The position numbers and the translations under genes were made by a program. Below the pieces are notes generated by a model. The model was given only the letters and a program-made list of their open reading frames with translations, was not told where the DNA came from and searched no databases. A stretch of DNA of 64,000 nucleotides from Streptococcus mitis (GTDB lineage: Bacteria; Bacillota; Bacilli; Lactobacillales; Streptococcaceae), in assembly GCF_023109105.1 (NCBI RefSeq), contig NZ_JALDTZ010000012.1, positions 1 to 64,000 of the forward strand. The letters run 5' to 3'. Below, piece after piece: positions 38,722-48,449 of this stretch (position 1 is its first letter; each line of letters begins with the position of its first letter).

Positions 38722-39648
38722 TTACGGCAAATCATTCCCTGCAGCGAGGTAAATCTCATACCATTCTTTTCGAGTCAGGTTGATACGACTTGCTTGACTT
38801 GCCTCTACTAAATGCTTCGGATTGGTGGTCCCTACCACTGCCTGCATCTTGGCTGGGTAGCGTAACACCCAAGCGATAGCAATAGCTGATGAGCTCACAC
38901 CGTATTTTAAGGCTAGTCGATTTAGGACTTGGTTTAGTTGTTGGAACTTCTCATTGCCAACAAAATTACCCTTAAAGTAGCCAAACTGCAAAACTGACCA
39001 GGCTTGAATAACCATGTCGTTCAATTTACAGTATTCGAAGACGCTTCCATCACGGACAGCCGCCTTGTTCCCTTCCATATTGACATGAAATCCTGCTTCA
39101 AAGCCAGGTGTGAAAGCTGCACTTAGTTGTAATTGATTGATAGTTAGAGGCTGTTTGACTTCTTTCTTCAGCAACTCCATCATCATAGGATTTTGGTTGG
39201 ACACACCAAAATCTCGAACTTTGCCTGATGTGTGGAGAATGTCAAATGCTTCTGCTACTTGGTCAGCTTCCATCAAAGCATCTGGACGGTGAAGAAGCAA
39301 GCTATCTAGATGATCAATCTTCAATCTTTGCAAAATTCCGTCTACTGATTTTATAATATAGTCCTTAGAAAAATCAAAATAAGTAAATTCTTCTATTCGA
39401 ATGCCACATTTGGACTGAATCCACATCTTTTCTCTTAAATCTGGACGATTTTTTAGGACAAGACCTAACAGTTCTTCACAACGACCACGACCGTAAATAT
39501 CCGCCAAGTCAAAGGCATTGATTTCAACGGACAGGGCTGTTTCAACCAGCTCCTCAACCTCTTTGACCGACTTATCACTGATGCGCATCATACCGAGCAC
39601 AATTTCTGACAGTTCTTTTTTCTCTTGACCAAATCTAATGTATTTCAT
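38722..39648 (-). CDS. aldo/keto reductase
   Basis: A 308-residue NADPH-dependent oxidoreductase of the AKR family. NAFDLADIYGRGRCEELLG near residue 43 holds the catalytic Asp and Tyr, SKCGI near residue 82 the Lys, and LLLHRPDALME near residue 118 the His. The C-terminal VVGTTNPKHLVEAS forms the cofactor site. I start at ATG 39648 (MKYIRFGQ), preceded by GGAGG. Physiological substrate unknown. Confidence 0.88.
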   Translation of the reverse strand: MKYIRFGQEKKELSEIVLGMMRISDKSVKEVEELVETALSVEINAFDLADIYGRGRCEELLGLVLKNRPDLREKMWIQSKCGIRIEEFTYFDFSKDYIIKSVDGILQRLKIDHLDSLLLHRPDALMEADQVAEAFDILHTSGKVRDFGVSNQNPMMMELLKKEVKQPLTINQLQLSAAFTPGFEAGFHVNMEGNKAAVRDGSVFEYCKLNDMVIQAWSVLQFGYFKGNFVGNEKFQQLNQVLNRLALKYGVSSSAIAIAWVLRYPAKMQAVVGTTNPKHLVEASQASRINLTRKEWYEIYLAAGNDLP

Positions 39649-39717
39649 AGCAACTTCCTCCGTCTTCATTCATTATAAAGGAGAATGACACTTTTATCAA
39701 CTGACACCTTACAAAAG

Positions 39718-39744
39718 AAAAGAACCAGTTCAAACTGGTCCTTT
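39718..39744 (-). terminator. metG terminator
   Basis: AAAAG-x-ACCAGTT and AACTGGT-x-CTTTT arms with a 2-nt loop just after the metG stop. Confidence 0.75.
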
Positions 39745-39750
39745 TAAATA

Positions 39751-41748
39751 TTACCCAATCACACTTCCATTTGGTACAGCTGGATCCACTGTGAGAAGGG
39801 TTAATTTGCCATCATGCTCAGCTGAGAGAATCATTCCTTGGCTGACATATTTTTTCATCATCTTACGTGGTTTGAGATTGGCAACGATTTGAACTTTCTT
39901 GCCGACCAATTCTTGTTCATTTGGATAGTATTTGGCAATTCCAGAGAGGATTTGACGATCTTCACCATCGCCAGCATCTAGGCGGAATTGAAGCAACTTA
40001 TCAGAACCTTCTACTTTAGAAACTTCTTTGACTTCTGCGACACGAATTTCAACCTTATCGAAGTCTTCAAACTTGATTTCTTCCTTGTTTAGTTTGAGTT
40101 CGACTTCATCTGGATTCCATTCTTTCTCGACAGCTGGCTTGTTGCCTTCCATTTGTTCCTTGATATAGGCGATTTCTTCTTCCATATCCAGACGTGGGAA
40201 GATTGGTGTTCCTTTGGCAACTACCGTTACACCTGCAGGGAAACCAGCTAAACTCAAGTTCTCAAGGCTAGCAACTTCTGCTAGACCAAGTTGAGTCAAG
40301 ACTGCACGACTGGTTTCGATCATAAATGGTTCAATCAAATGCGCTACGACACGAAGGCTAGCTGCCAAGTGGCTCATAACACTTGCCAATTGGTCACGGA
40401 GAGCTTCATCCTTAGCCAAGACCCATGGTGCTGTCTCATCAATGTATTTGTTAGTACGAGAGATCAGTGTCCAGACTGCTTCAAGTGAACGTGGGTAGTC
40501 AACTGCTTCCATATATGTGTGGTAGTCAGCGATTGATTGTTCTGCAACGTCAGCAAGAGCATTATCAAACTCTGTCACACCCTCTACATAGGCAGGGATT
40601 TGCCCATCAAAGTACTTGTTAATCATAGAAACCGTACGGTTAAGAAGGTTTCCAAGGTCATTTGCTAATTCATAGTTGATACGGCCTACATAGTCTTCTG
40701 GAGTGAAGGTTCCGTCTGAACCAACCGGAAGGCTACGCATGAGGTAGTAACGAAGTGGATCTAGTCCATAACGCTCTACCAACATTTCAGGGTAAACCAC
40801 ATTTCCTTTTGACTTAGACATCTTACCGTCTTTCATGACAAACCAACCGTGAGCAATCAAACGATCTGGCAATTTAATATCCAACATCATAAGAAGGATT
40901 GGCCAGTAGATTGAGTGGAAACGAAGGATGTCTTTCCCTACCATATGGAAGACCGTTCCATTCCAGAACTTATCAAAGTTACCATGTTCATCTTGACCGT
41001 AACCAAGAGCTGTCGCATAGTTAAGAAGGGCATCAATCCAAACATAGACAACGTGTTTCGGATTTGATGGAACTGGTACACCCCAAGTAAAGGTTGTACG
41101 AGAAACTGCCAAGTCTTCCAAACCAGGCTCAATGAAGTTACGCAACATTTCATTGAGACGACCATCAGGAGTGATAAAATCAGGATGTGATTTGAAAAAT
41201 TCGACCAAACGGTCTTGGTATTTGCTGAGGCGAAGGAAGTATGATTCTTCAGATACCCATTCAACCTCGTGACCTGATGGAGCAATACCCCCAGTCACAT
41301 TTCCAGCTTCGTCACGGAAAACTTCTGCAAGCTGGCTTTCTGTAAAGAACTCCTCATCTGAGACTGAATACCAACCAGAGTATTCACCCAAATAGATATC
41401 ATCTTGAGCAAGCAAGCGCTCAAATACTTGAGCCACTACTTTTTCATGGTAATCATCCGTTGTACGGATAAATTTATCGTATGAGATATCGAGTAATTGC
41501 CAGAGTTCTTTAACTCCAACTGCCATTCCATCAACATAGGCTTGTGGTGTAATGCCAGCTTCTTCTGCTTTTTGTTGAATCTTTTGACCATGCTCATCAA
41601 GACCTGTCAAATAAAAGACATCGTAGCCCATCAGGCGTTTGTAACGTGCTAGGACATCACATGCGATAGTTGTGTAGGCAGAACCGATATGAAGTTTACC
41701 AGATGGATAGTAAATCGGCGTTGTAATATAAAAATTCTTTTCAGACAT
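39751..41748 (-). CDS. metG: methionyl-tRNA synthetase
   Basis: MetG charges tRNA-Met. The 665-residue protein has the class I HIGH-type motif [11 protein letters not shown] near residue 16, KMSKSKGNV near residue 299, an anticodon-binding helical domain, and a C-terminal tRNA-binding (EMAP-like) domain starting [18 protein letters not shown] near residue 560. The zinc-binding cysteines of the E. coli type are absent; it is the short-CP form. Start ATG 41748 (MSEKNFYIT) is supported by pneumococcal length. Confidence 0.96.
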   Translation of the reverse strand: MSEKNFYITTPIYYPSGKLHIGSAYTTIACDVLARYKRLMGYDVFYLTGLDEHGQKIQQKAEEAGITPQAYVDGMAVGVKELWQLLDISYDKFIRTTDDYHEKVVAQVFERLLAQDDIYLGEYSGWYSVSDEEFFTESQLAEVFRDEAGNVTGGIAPSGHEVEWVSEESYFLRLSKYQDRLVEFFKSHPDFITPDGRLNEMLRNFIEPGLEDLAVSRTTFTWGVPVPSNPKHVVYVWIDALLNYATALGYGQDEHGNFDKFWNGTVFHMVGKDILRFHSIYWPILLMMLDIKLPDRLIAHGWFVMKDGKMSKSKGNVVYPEMLVERYGLDPLRYYLMRSLPVGSDGTFTPEDYVGRINYELANDLGNLLNRTVSMINKYFDGQIPAYVEGVTEFDNALADVAEQSIADYHTYMEAVDYPRSLEAVWTLISRTNKYIDETAPWVLAKDEALRDQLASVMSHLAASLRVVAHLIEPFMIETSRAVLTQLGLAEVASLENLSLAGFPAGVTVVAKGTPIFPRLDMEEEIAYIKEQMEGNKPAVEKEWNPDEVELKLNKEEIKFEDFDKVEIRVAEVKEVSKVEGSDKLLQFRLDAGDGEDRQILSGIAKYYPNEQELVGKKVQIVANLKPRKMMKKYVSQGMILSAEHDGKLTLLTVDPAVPNGSVIG

Positions 41749-41842
41749 AATTTTTCCTTTCCAGGCAAATGAAACCTGTTTTTCTAACACTTCATTATAT
41801 CACATTTTTAAGGATTTTCGATAGGGAAATCTATACAAAAAC

Positions 41843-41873
41843 AAGATAGACAAGTGTCCACCTTGTTGATCTT
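41843..41873 (-). terminator. possible terminator of the tripartite exporter operon
   Basis: AAGATAGACAAG pairs with CTTGTTGATCTT with mismatches, overlapping the stop codon. The T-run is weak. Confidence 0.4.
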
Positions 41874-43131
41874 ATTCATAACGAAGGGCTTCAATTGGAT
41901 CAAGTTTCGATGCCTTGTTGGCTGGCAAGACTCCAAAAATCATACCGATGCCAGCTGAGACAGCTAAGCTAAAGAGAGCGATTGGAATGGATACGCCAAC
42001 TTCGATTCCTGCAATCATATTTTGAAGAAGAACTCCTGCAAGCATTGTCACTCCTGCAGCCAGCACAAGACCGATGAACCCTCCTAACAAGGTTAAAATC
42101 ATTGATTCAATCAAAAATTGAACCAGAATATTAGCTCGTGTAGCTCCTAGTGCTTTTCGTAGACCAATCTCACGGGTACGCTCTGTCACCGAAACCAGCA
42201 TAATGTTCATAACACCGGTACCACCAACAAAGAGGGAAATCCCAGCAATAGCACTGATGACAGTTGTTACAAAGCCAAACATTTGTTGTACTTCTTGGAA
42301 GGCGGCAGAAGCATCTCCTACCTGATACTCCCCTTGTTGGAGACCTGCAATCTCTGTCATTCTTCTAGCCAATTCTGGTCCTAAAGTCTGAGTTAAGGTC
42401 GTATCGTTAACACGAAAAACGATATTAGAAATTTCGTCGGTGTTAAAATTGGCCGCAAGAGAAATATTGGTCGTGATTGGTAGTCCTCCAATCCCAAAGG
42501 TTTTTGCAGCCTTAGCTTCCTTACTAGCATAAACACCAATAACACGATAACTGATTTCATTTACTTCAACAAGCTGATTGAGTGCTTCCTGTGCAGAACC
42601 AAAAAGACTATTAGCAAGTTCTTCATCTAAAATGATAACACTAGCGAAATCCTTATAATCTTGTGGTTTTAAACTACGGCCTGCGACGATTACATTTTCG
42701 ACTGCATCCATATAAGTGATATTTCCACCTGTCAAGCTGGCACGTTCAACCTTTTTATCCTTATAAGTCAAGGTCACATTGGCTGAGTTAGTCACATAGT
42801 AACTATCCACTCCCTTGAGTTTAGCCGCCTCCCTAACCCAAGATTCTTGCGGTTTTGGTAGTTCCACAGGAATTTCCTCTTCTTTCCCAGAAACTGTTAA
42901 AGCAGATTGCTTCTGGGTAAAGGAACCGTCCTTACTCTTGGTAGGTGAGAAAAAGACATGGATATCTTTCTGGGACTTGGTCATGTTTTTATTGACTTGG
43001 CGCGACAGGGAGTCTCCCAAGGCCATGATGACGACAACGGATGATACGCCGATAATGATACCAATCATGGTTAAGAAAGAACGCATCTTGTGAGCCATAA
43101 TGGATGAAAAGGCAAATTTCAGATTCTGCAT
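41872..43131 (-). CDS. MacB-like ABC exporter permease
   Basis: A 419-residue permease: N-terminal membrane segment (about 20-40, SFLTMIGIIIGVSSVV), a MacB periplasmic-core domain of about 240 residues facing outside, and three C-terminal membrane segments with VTERTREIGLRKALGATRANIL near residue 318, the FtsX motif, ending NKASKLDPIEALRYE. With the adjacent ATPase and membrane-fusion protein it makes a Gram-positive tripartite exporter, likely for peptides or antimicrobials. Confidence 0.9.
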   Translation of the reverse strand: MQNLKFAFSSIMAHKMRSFLTMIGIIIGVSSVVVIMALGDSLSRQVNKNMTKSQKDIHVFFSPTKSKDGSFTQKQSALTVSGKEEEIPVELPKPQESWVREAAKLKGVDSYYVTNSANVTLTYKDKKVERASLTGGNITYMDAVENVIVAGRSLKPQDYKDFASVIILDEELANSLFGSAQEALNQLVEVNEISYRVIGVYASKEAKAAKTFGIGGLPITTNISLAANFNTDEISNIVFRVNDTTLTQTLGPELARRMTEIAGLQQGEYQVGDASAAFQEVQQMFGFVTTVISAIAGISLFVGGTGVMNIMLVSVTERTREIGLRKALGATRANILVQFLIESMILTLLGGFIGLVLAAGVTMLAGVLLQNMIAGIEVGVSIPIALFSLAVSAGIGMIFGVLPANKASKLDPIEALRYE

Positions 43132-43132
43132 C

Positions 43133-43834
43133 TTAGTTTTCCTCCTTTTCTAACTGCGCACTATCAGATGAAATAACTCCATCTCGAATGACAATTTGGC
43201 GTTGGGCATAAGCAGCGATCTCAGGCTCATGCGTTACCATGATAATAGTTTTTCCTTCTTTATTTAGTTCAACTAATAATTGCATGATTTGATTCCCTGT
43301 TTTGGTATCCAAGGCTCCTGTCGGTTCGTCTGCTAAGATAATAGAAGGATTGTTTACCAAGGCACGCGCAATAGCCACACGTTGCTTCTGACCACCTGAC
43401 AACTCCGAAGGTAAGTGATGACTACGCTCAGTCAACTCAACCTTTTCCAGATACTCTTCTGCTAATTTGCGACGTTTTGAAGCACCAACTCCTGCATAAA
43501 TCAGAGGAAGTTCCACATTTTGGAGGGCATTCATTTTAGACAAGAGAAAGAATTGTTGAAAGACGAAGCCGATTTCCTGATTTCGAACCTTGGCTAATTG
43601 TTTTTCACCCAGACCGGCTACTTCTTTGCCATCTAGAAAATACTGACCACTTGTAGGAGTATCCAACATCCCAATGGTGTTCATGAGGGTTGACTTACCT
43701 GAACCAGATGGTCCCATGATGGCAACAAATTCACCCTCATTCACTTCTAGGTTGATATTTTTGAGAACCTGCAGTTCTTGGTCACCATTCCGGTAACTTC
43801 TGCAGATATTTTTTAGACTAATTAGTTGCTTCAT
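43133..43834 (-). CDS. MacB-like ABC exporter ATPase
   Basis: A 233-residue ATPase with [15 protein letters not shown] near residue 40, FVFQQFFLLSKMNA near residue 90, LSGGQKQRVAIARALVNNP near residue 143 and ILADEPTGALDTKTG near 166. It is one base from the permease gene and its start overlaps the adaptor gene by 17 bp, so all three are co-translated. Confidence 0.93.
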   Translation of the reverse strand: MKQLISLKNICRSYRNGDQELQVLKNINLEVNEGEFVAIMGPSGSGKSTLMNTIGMLDTPTSGQYFLDGKEVAGLGEKQLAKVRNQEIGFVFQQFFLLSKMNALQNVELPLIYAGVGASKRRKLAEEYLEKVELTERSHHLPSELSGGQKQRVAIARALVNNPSIILADEPTGALDTKTGNQIMQLLVELNKEGKTIIMVTHEPEIAAYAQRQIVIRDGVISSDSAQLEKEEN

Positions 43835-45020
43835 CAGCCTTCACCTCTTTTCCTTCCTCTAGAGAAGACGTTGGGTTACTGATGACCTTGACTCCATTTG
43901 TCAGACCTGAAGTGATTTCTTGGTTGTCTGCATCAGCATTCCCCAAACCAACTTCCACTTTCTTGGCCTTTTTCTGCTCGTCAAGTACCCAGACATAGTT
44001 CTTATCATTTTCAGTCACAACACTTGTTAAAGGAACTAGAATAGCTTTACTCTTATTCTTAACCTCAACACTTACTGAAAATCCTTGTTTCAAATCACCG
44101 ATTTCACTTGTAACATCGATGGTATATGGATATTTAGAACCAGAGTTACCGCCTGCTGCTGCAGCTACGCTTGCTGCTTCGCCATTGTTTTTAGGGTAGT
44201 CAGAAATATAGCTAAGCTTACCTGTCCAGCTCTTATCTTGATAAACTTTAGAAGTAAAGGTCACTTCTTGACCTACAGATAAGTTGGCAAGGTTATATTC
44301 AGATAGTTCACCCTTAACTTGCAAGTTTTCATTGCTAACGACATGAACTACCACCTGGCTAGCTCCAGTTGGAGATTTAGAAACATTACGGTTGACTTCG
44401 ACCACAGTTCCTTCTAGAGTGCTGAGAACCGTCATTGCATCCAACTGACTTTGAGCCTTACTTAATTGTGCTGCTGCATCTGCACGAGCATCACGAGCAT
44501 CACCTAGTTGTGCATCAATAGATGAAACTGAATTTCCTGAGACTGGAGCTGGAGTTTGGGCTGCTGCACTTTCTCCTCCTGCTGACGCTGGTAACTGTGG
44601 AGCCGGAGCTGAAGCGGCTTCATTTCGTGCTTGATTGAGTTCGTTGATATGACGGTCTGCCTTCGCGACTGCTCGGCTCGCTGAATCATAGGCCGCCTGG
44701 GCTTCTGAACTACTGTACTTGACTAAAGCCTGCCCTTCGCTGACCTTATCACCCACAGAAACAAGGATTTCATCTAAATCTCCCTTACTAGCATCAAAAT
44801 AAACATATTGTTCATTTTTTGCTGTTACTGTCCCTGACAATAAAACAGAGGATACCACGCTTCCTTCCTTGGCAACAACAAGATGAGTAGGTTCATCTTT
44901 TACAGCGGTTTGAGATGGTTGTCTAAAGAGTAAAATCCCTCCAGCACCCAATACAACTACACTTGCAGCACCTATTGCTGCATACAATTGCCACTTTTTA
45001 GCTTTACCATTCTTTTTCAT
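43818..45020 (-). CDS. membrane-fusion (periplasmic adaptor) protein of the exporter
   Basis: A 400-residue RND/MacA-type adaptor. One N-terminal membrane anchor (about residues 9-30, LYAAIGAASVVVLGAGGILLF), a lipoyl-like half VSVGDKVSEGQALVKY near residue 85, a coiled-coil hairpin interrupted by a Pro/Ala/Ser-rich loop (ASAPAPQLPASAGGESAAAQ, about residues 140-160), then beta-barrel and a membrane-proximal domain. I start at ATG 45020 (MKKNGKAKK) with AAGGAG upstream; the longer form begins next to the -10. It delivers substrate across the wall side with the ABC pair. Confidence 0.9.
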   Translation of the reverse strand: MKKNGKAKKWQLYAAIGAASVVVLGAGGILLFRQPSQTAVKDEPTHLVVAKEGSVVSSVLLSGTVTAKNEQYVYFDASKGDLDEILVSVGDKVSEGQALVKYSSSEAQAAYDSASRAVAKADRHINELNQARNEAASAPAPQLPASAGGESAAAQTPAPVSGNSVSSIDAQLGDARDARADAAAQLSKAQSQLDAMTVLSTLEGTVVEVNRNVSKSPTGASQVVVHVVSNENLQVKGELSEYNLANLSVGQEVTFTSKVYQDKSWTGKLSYISDYPKNNGEAASVAAAAGGNSGSKYPYTIDVTSEIGDLKQGFSVSVEVKNKSKAILVPLTSVVTENDKNYVWVLDEQKKAKKVEVGLGNADADNQEITSGLTNGVKVISNPTSSLEEGKEVKADEATN

Positions 45021-45056
45021 AATGAAACTCCTTTTTGATTTAAAGTCCTTAACAAT

Positions 45057-45085
45057 ATTATACAAAAATTACCAAATATAAACAA
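45057..45085 (-). promoter_or_regulatory. promoter of the tripartite exporter operon
   Basis: On the minus strand TTGTTT and TATAAT with 17-nt spacing. Confidence 0.65.
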
Positions 45086-45140
45086 TAACAGTTTAGAACG
45101 AAATAATGACATTTCAGGACTCAATTATTGTTCGGAATTT

Positions 45141-45169
45141 TTGTTTAGTTATTGTACTAGATATATAAT
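45141..45169 (+). promoter_or_regulatory. promoter of gor
   Basis: TTGTTT and TATAAT with 17-nt spacing, the same -35 and spacing as the divergent exporter promoter. About 55 bp of intervening DNA (45086-45140) contains matching GAACGAAATAAT / AATTATTGTTC arms. The leader to the ATG at 45312 is about 140 nt and A/T-rich. Confidence 0.65.
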
Positions 45170-45311
45170 ACGCTTTATTTTTCCTTTTTGCAAGCCTTTT
45201 CTTTAATTTTTTTGAACGTAGCAGATTTTTGCAATCAGATAAAAAAAAAGATAGAATATGACTATCAAAAAATGACACTCTACTATTTCAAAGAGTATAA
45301 AGGAGTTTTCA

Positions 45312-46658
45312 ATGAGAGAATACGATATCATTGCTATCGGTGGAGGTAGCGGAGGAATTGCTACCATGAACCGTGCTGGTGAACACGGAGCTAAAGCGGC
45401 CGTTATTGAGGAAAAGAAATTAGGTGGAACCTGTGTCAACGTCGGTTGTGTTCCTAAAAAAATCATGTGGTACGGAGCGCAAATCGCTGAAACTTTCCAT
45501 CAATTTGGAGAAGACTACGGCTTTAAGACTACTGATCTTAACTTTGACTTTGCAACACTACGTCGCAATCGTGAAGCCTACATCGATCTCGCTCGTTCTT
45601 CTTATGATGGCAGTTTTAAACGCAACGGTGTAGATTTGATTGAAGGTCATGCTGAATTTGTAGATTCTCATACTGTTAGCGTAAATGGTGAACTGATTCG
45701 TGCTAAACATATTGTGATTGCGACTGGTGCCCATCCAAGTATCCCAAATATTCCTGGTGCTGAGCTAGGTGGCTCTTCTGATGATGTATTTGCTTGGGAA
45801 GAATTGCCAGAGTCAGTTGCTATTCTAGGCGCTGGTTATATCGCTGTGGAATTGGCTGGCGTACTCCACACCTTTGGTGTCAAGACAGACCTCTTTGTTC
45901 GCCGCGATCGTCCTTTACGTGGTTTTGATTCTTACATCGTTGAAGGTTTGGTAAAGGAAATGGAAAGAACAAACTTGCCACTTCATACTCACAAAGTCCC
46001 TGCCAAGTTAGAAAAAACTACTGATGGCATTACCATTCATTTCGAAGATGGTACTAGTCACACAGCTAGCCAAGTTATCTGGGCTACAGGCCGCCGTCCA
46101 AATGTTAAGAGCTTGCAACTTGAAAAAGCTGGAGTAACTCTGAACGAACGTGGCTTTATCCAAGTGGATGAATACCAAAATACTGTTGTTGAGGGAATCT
46201 ATGCTCTAGGTGATGTAACTGGTGAAAAAGAACTGACTCCAGTTGCTATCAAGGCTGGGCGTACCCTATCTGAACGTCTCTTTAACGGAAAAACAACTGC
46301 AAAAATGGACTACTCAACTATTCCAACTGTTGTCTTTTCACACCCTGCTATCGGAACGGTTGGTTTGACAGAAGAGCAAGCTATTAAAGAATACGGTCAA
46401 GACCAAATCAAGGTTTACAAATCAAGCTTTACGTCTATGTACTCTGCTTGCACTTGCAACCGTCAAGAAACTCGTTTCAAATTGATAACAGCTGGTTCAG
46501 AAGAAAAAGTTGTCGGACTTCATGGAATTGGCTACGGCGTTGATGAAATGATTCAAGGATTTGCTGTTGCTATCAAAATGGGAGCAACCAAAGCAGACTT
46601 TGATGCAACTGTGGCAATTCACCCAACTGCATCTGAAGAATTTGTAACTATGCGTTAA
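45312..46658 (+). CDS. gor: glutathione-disulfide reductase
   Basis: Gor reduces oxidised glutathione with NADPH; pneumococci import glutathione for oxidative and metal stress. The 448-residue flavoprotein has the FAD loop GGGSGGIA near residue 9, redox-active disulfide [13 protein letters not shown] near residue 39, NADPH loop [11 protein letters not shown] near residue 172 with RRDRPLR after it, a second FAD motif [10 protein letters not shown] near residue 298 and the C-terminal base pair [14 protein letters not shown] precedes the ATG. Confidence 0.93.
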   Translation: MREYDIIAIGGGSGGIATMNRAGEHGAKAAVIEEKKLGGTCVNVGCVPKKIMWYGAQIAETFHQFGEDYGFKTTDLNFDFATLRRNREAYIDLARSSYDGSFKRNGVDLIEGHAEFVDSHTVSVNGELIRAKHIVIATGAHPSIPNIPGAELGGSSDDVFAWEELPESVAILGAGYIAVELAGVLHTFGVKTDLFVRRDRPLRGFDSYIVEGLVKEMERTNLPLHTHKVPAKLEKTTDGITIHFEDGTSHTASQVIWATGRRPNVKSLQLEKAGVTLNERGFIQVDEYQNTVVEGIYALGDVTGEKELTPVAIKAGRTLSERLFNGKTTAKMDYSTIPTVVFSHPAIGTVGLTEEQAIKEYGQDQIKVYKSSFTSMYSACTCNRQETRFKLITAGSEEKVVGLHGIGYGVDEMIQGFAVAIKMGATKADFDATVAIHPTASEEFVTMR

Positions 46659-46665
46659 TCGAAAC

Positions 46666-46701
46666 AAAAGAAGCTGATACAAATGTGTCGGCTTCTTTTT
46701 T
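46666..46701 (+). terminator. gor terminator
   Basis: AAAAGAAGCTGATACA pairs with TGTCGGCTTCTTTTT. Confidence 0.85.
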
Positions 46702-46785
46702 GATGATTTACAATCGATGAAAACAACTTACCCAGTAAGCAAAATCGGCCGTTACAGTTTTTTGTTACCTTGTTTTAAAAAATGG

Positions 46786-46813
46786 TTGACAATAATTACT
46801 CTACGAGTATAAT
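46786..46813 (+). promoter_or_regulatory. bioY promoter
   Basis: TTGACA and TATAAT with 16-nt spacing; the -10 overlaps the left arm of the BirA-type operator. Confidence 0.8.
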
Positions 46814-46845
46814 AGTTACTATACATCAGAAAAGAGGTTAACTAT
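46812..46845 (+). promoter_or_regulatory. BirA-type biotin operator in front of bioY
   Basis: ATAGTTACTA (left) and GGTTAACTAT (right) are inverted half-sites separated by 14 bp, the half-site and spacing pattern of Gram-positive BirA operators (GTTAAC core). The left arm starts in the -10 box and the right arm ends next to the bioY start codon, so biotin-loaded BirA would block transcription. Confidence 0.75.
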
Positions 46846-46846
46846 T

Positions 46847-47383
46847 TTGAAAAAAGCTCACGTTTATGCTATCCCTGCTATTGGGGCTGCTCTCATTGCT
46901 GTTTTGGCACAAATCAGTCTTCCAATTGGACCTGTTCCCTTCACTCTGCAGAACTTTGCAATCGGCTTGATTGCTACTGTCTTTAGACCTAGAGAGGCTG
47001 TACTTTCTGTTGGACTCTATCTTCTTCTAGGTGCTATCGGTCTTCCTGTCTTTGCAGGAGGTGGAGCTGGATTTCATGCTTTGATTGGTCCTACTGCAGG
47101 CTATCTTTGGTTTTATCTTGTTTATTCTGGACTTACCTCTTCTCTAACTAGCAGTGATAGTGGTTTTGTCAGAATTTTTCTAGCAAATCTCTTGGGAGAT
47201 ACACTTGTTTTTGTCGGTGGGATCATTGGATTGCATTTCCTAGCTGGAATGGCATTTGAAAAAGCTCTTATTGTGGGGGTATTTCCCTTTATCATCCCAG
47301 ATTTTGGTAAAATTATTGCTATTAGTTTTATTAGCCGTCCATTACTTCAACGCCTTAAAAATCAGGCTTACTTTGCTAACTAA
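46847..47383 (+). CDS. bioY: biotin transporter BioY
   Basis: BioY is the substrate-binding membrane (S) component of the energy-coupling-factor biotin importer. The 178-residue protein has about six membrane segments with ISLPIGPVPFTLQNFAIGLIATVFRPREA near residue 22 and GAGFHALIGPTAGYLWFYL near residue 76, both family hallmarks. Translation starts at TTG 46847 with AGAGG upstream. No EcfA/EcfT genes are nearby, so it uses a shared ECF module or works alone. The overlapping operator predicts biotin repression. Confidence 0.93.
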   Translation: MKKAHVYAIPAIGAALIAVLAQISLPIGPVPFTLQNFAIGLIATVFRPREAVLSVGLYLLLGAIGLPVFAGGGAGFHALIGPTAGYLWFYLVYSGLTSSLTSSDSGFVRIFLANLLGDTLVFVGGIIGLHFLAGMAFEKALIVGVFPFIIPDFGKIIAISFISRPLLQRLKNQAYFAN

Positions 47384-47384
47384 A

Positions 47385-47420
47385 AAAGGATATCGAGTTG
47401 TCATAACTCAATATCCTTTT
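47385..47420. terminator. bidirectional terminator after bioY
   Basis: AAAGGATATCGAGTT pairs with AACTCAATATCCTTT with one mismatch; T-runs both ways, ending also the convergent PC4-like gene. Confidence 0.87.
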
Positions 47421-47436
47421 CTTTCATTTTGAAAAC

Positions 47437-47652
47437 TTAGTTTCCTTTAAAGGCATCCACCATTGTTTGAAATTCTTCATTGGAGAGAGTAATCCCTTTG
47501 CCCATTTTAGTATGATCTGGACTCCAAGCACGAATATCAAACTTTGCAGGGGCACCATTAAAGCTCACACGGTTGATTTCCTTGGTCCAACCTTTTTCGT
47601 TTTCAGAAAGAGTCAACAAGTGCTCTTCGATTTCAAATTTAAATTCTGCCAT
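47437..47652 (-). CDS. PC4/YdbC-like ssDNA-binding protein
   Basis: A 71-residue protein of the YdbC family, the bacterial version of the human transcription coactivator PC4. Seen: FEIEEHLLTLSENEKGWTKEINRVSFNG and KFDIRAWSPDHTKMGKGITLS, the curved beta-sheet that binds single-stranded DNA, followed by the helix EEFQTMVDAFKG. It is an orphan gene. Its role in bacteria is unsettled, with links to DNA repair or replication. Confidence 0.85.
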   Translation of the reverse strand: MAEFKFEIEEHLLTLSENEKGWTKEINRVSFNGAPAKFDIRAWSPDHTKMGKGITLSNEEFQTMVDAFKGN

Positions 47653-47749
47653 TTTCTTCTCCTTTTTTAGCTTTCATTTGATTATTCGTAAAATCTTGTA
47701 GATTTTAGGAAAATTTTATATAATATGGTATAAAAGAAGGGAGGCCAAT

Positions 47750-48070
47750 ATGAGACATAAATTCCAGCAAGTTATAGATAAAATACATGACTTTTTAAAT
47801 GGACATGAAGAACCAGACCATACTGAAAGCAACTCCCTTACAGCCACTATTGAAGAGGCTATCCAGAAACAAACTGCTGTTCACCTTATCTTGTCTGAGG
47901 CAAGCTTTACAGGTGACATCATCAAATACGATCAGCAACGCCAGCAAATTATCGTGAAAAATTTTGCCAAAAATATGACCCGTATTATCCGCATAAGCGA
48001 TATTCAACGCCTGCGATTTGTCCCTTCAACTGTCCAAACAGCCCAAAAAAATAGATTTAAGAAAGAGTGA
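47750..48070 (+). CDS. hypothetical protein, 106 aa
   Basis: Unrecognised conserved-looking protein. The N-terminal 45 residues are polar with His and Glu; residues 45-92 look like a small beta barrel (HLILSEASFTGDIIKYD, QQIIVKNFAKNMTRIIRISDI) of YolD- or Sm-like appearance, which is inference only. GGGAGG is 7 nt before the ATG and its stop lies in a terminator. Confidence 0.62.
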   Translation: MRHKFQQVIDKIHDFLNGHEEPDHTESNSLTATIEEAIQKQTAVHLILSEASFTGDIIKYDQQRQQIIVKNFAKNMTRIIRISDIQRLRFVPSTVQTAQKNRFKKE

Positions 48071-48096
48071 GATGTCTTGCTTCATCCCACTCTTTT
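48062..48096. terminator. bidirectional terminator between the 106-aa gene and the ATP-cone gene
   Basis: AAAGAGTGAGATG pairs with CATCCCACTCTTT; the left arm includes the stop codon of the 106-aa gene. Confidence 0.82.
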
Positions 48097-48099
48097 TTC

Positions 48100-48438
48100 T
48101 TAGCGAACTTGTTCAAAATGCAAATGAACGGCGATATGATCTCCATAACCACTTCTTTCCAAGTCACGTTGTAAACGATAGGAAATGTAGTGCTCTGCAA
48201 TGGTAATGTAACCTGCGCCCAATAAACGATGTTCAACTAAAGACTGAATCATGCTAATGGTAGCACGTTCCACCTTGGCTTCTTCCAAATCCAAAACCAC
48301 TTTCTTAGTGACTTGTGCAAGGTTTTGACGCAAATCATCTGTCAATACATAGACAGTCTGGGCCGCCTTTAAGATAGCTTGGTAAATCTTATCTGGATTA
48401 AATTCAGCAATTTCACCATCACGTTTGATTACTTGCAT
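48100..48438 (-). CDS. stand-alone ATP-cone domain protein
   Basis: A 112-residue protein consisting of one ATP-cone: VIKRDGEIAEFNPDKIYQAILKAAQTV at the start, then VERATISMIQSLVEHRLLGAGYITIAEHYISYR. ATP-cones bind ATP/dATP and regulate ribonucleotide reductase and NrdR. Here no zinc ribbon or reductase domain is attached. It is 12 bp after trmD and probably co-transcribed with it. Function unknown. Confidence 0.85.
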   Translation of the reverse strand: MQVIKRDGEIAEFNPDKIYQAILKAAQTVYVLTDDLRQNLAQVTKKVVLDLEEAKVERATISMIQSLVEHRLLGAGYITIAEHYISYRLQRDLERSGYGDHIAVHLHFEQVR

Positions 48439-48449
48439 TGGTTTCTCCT

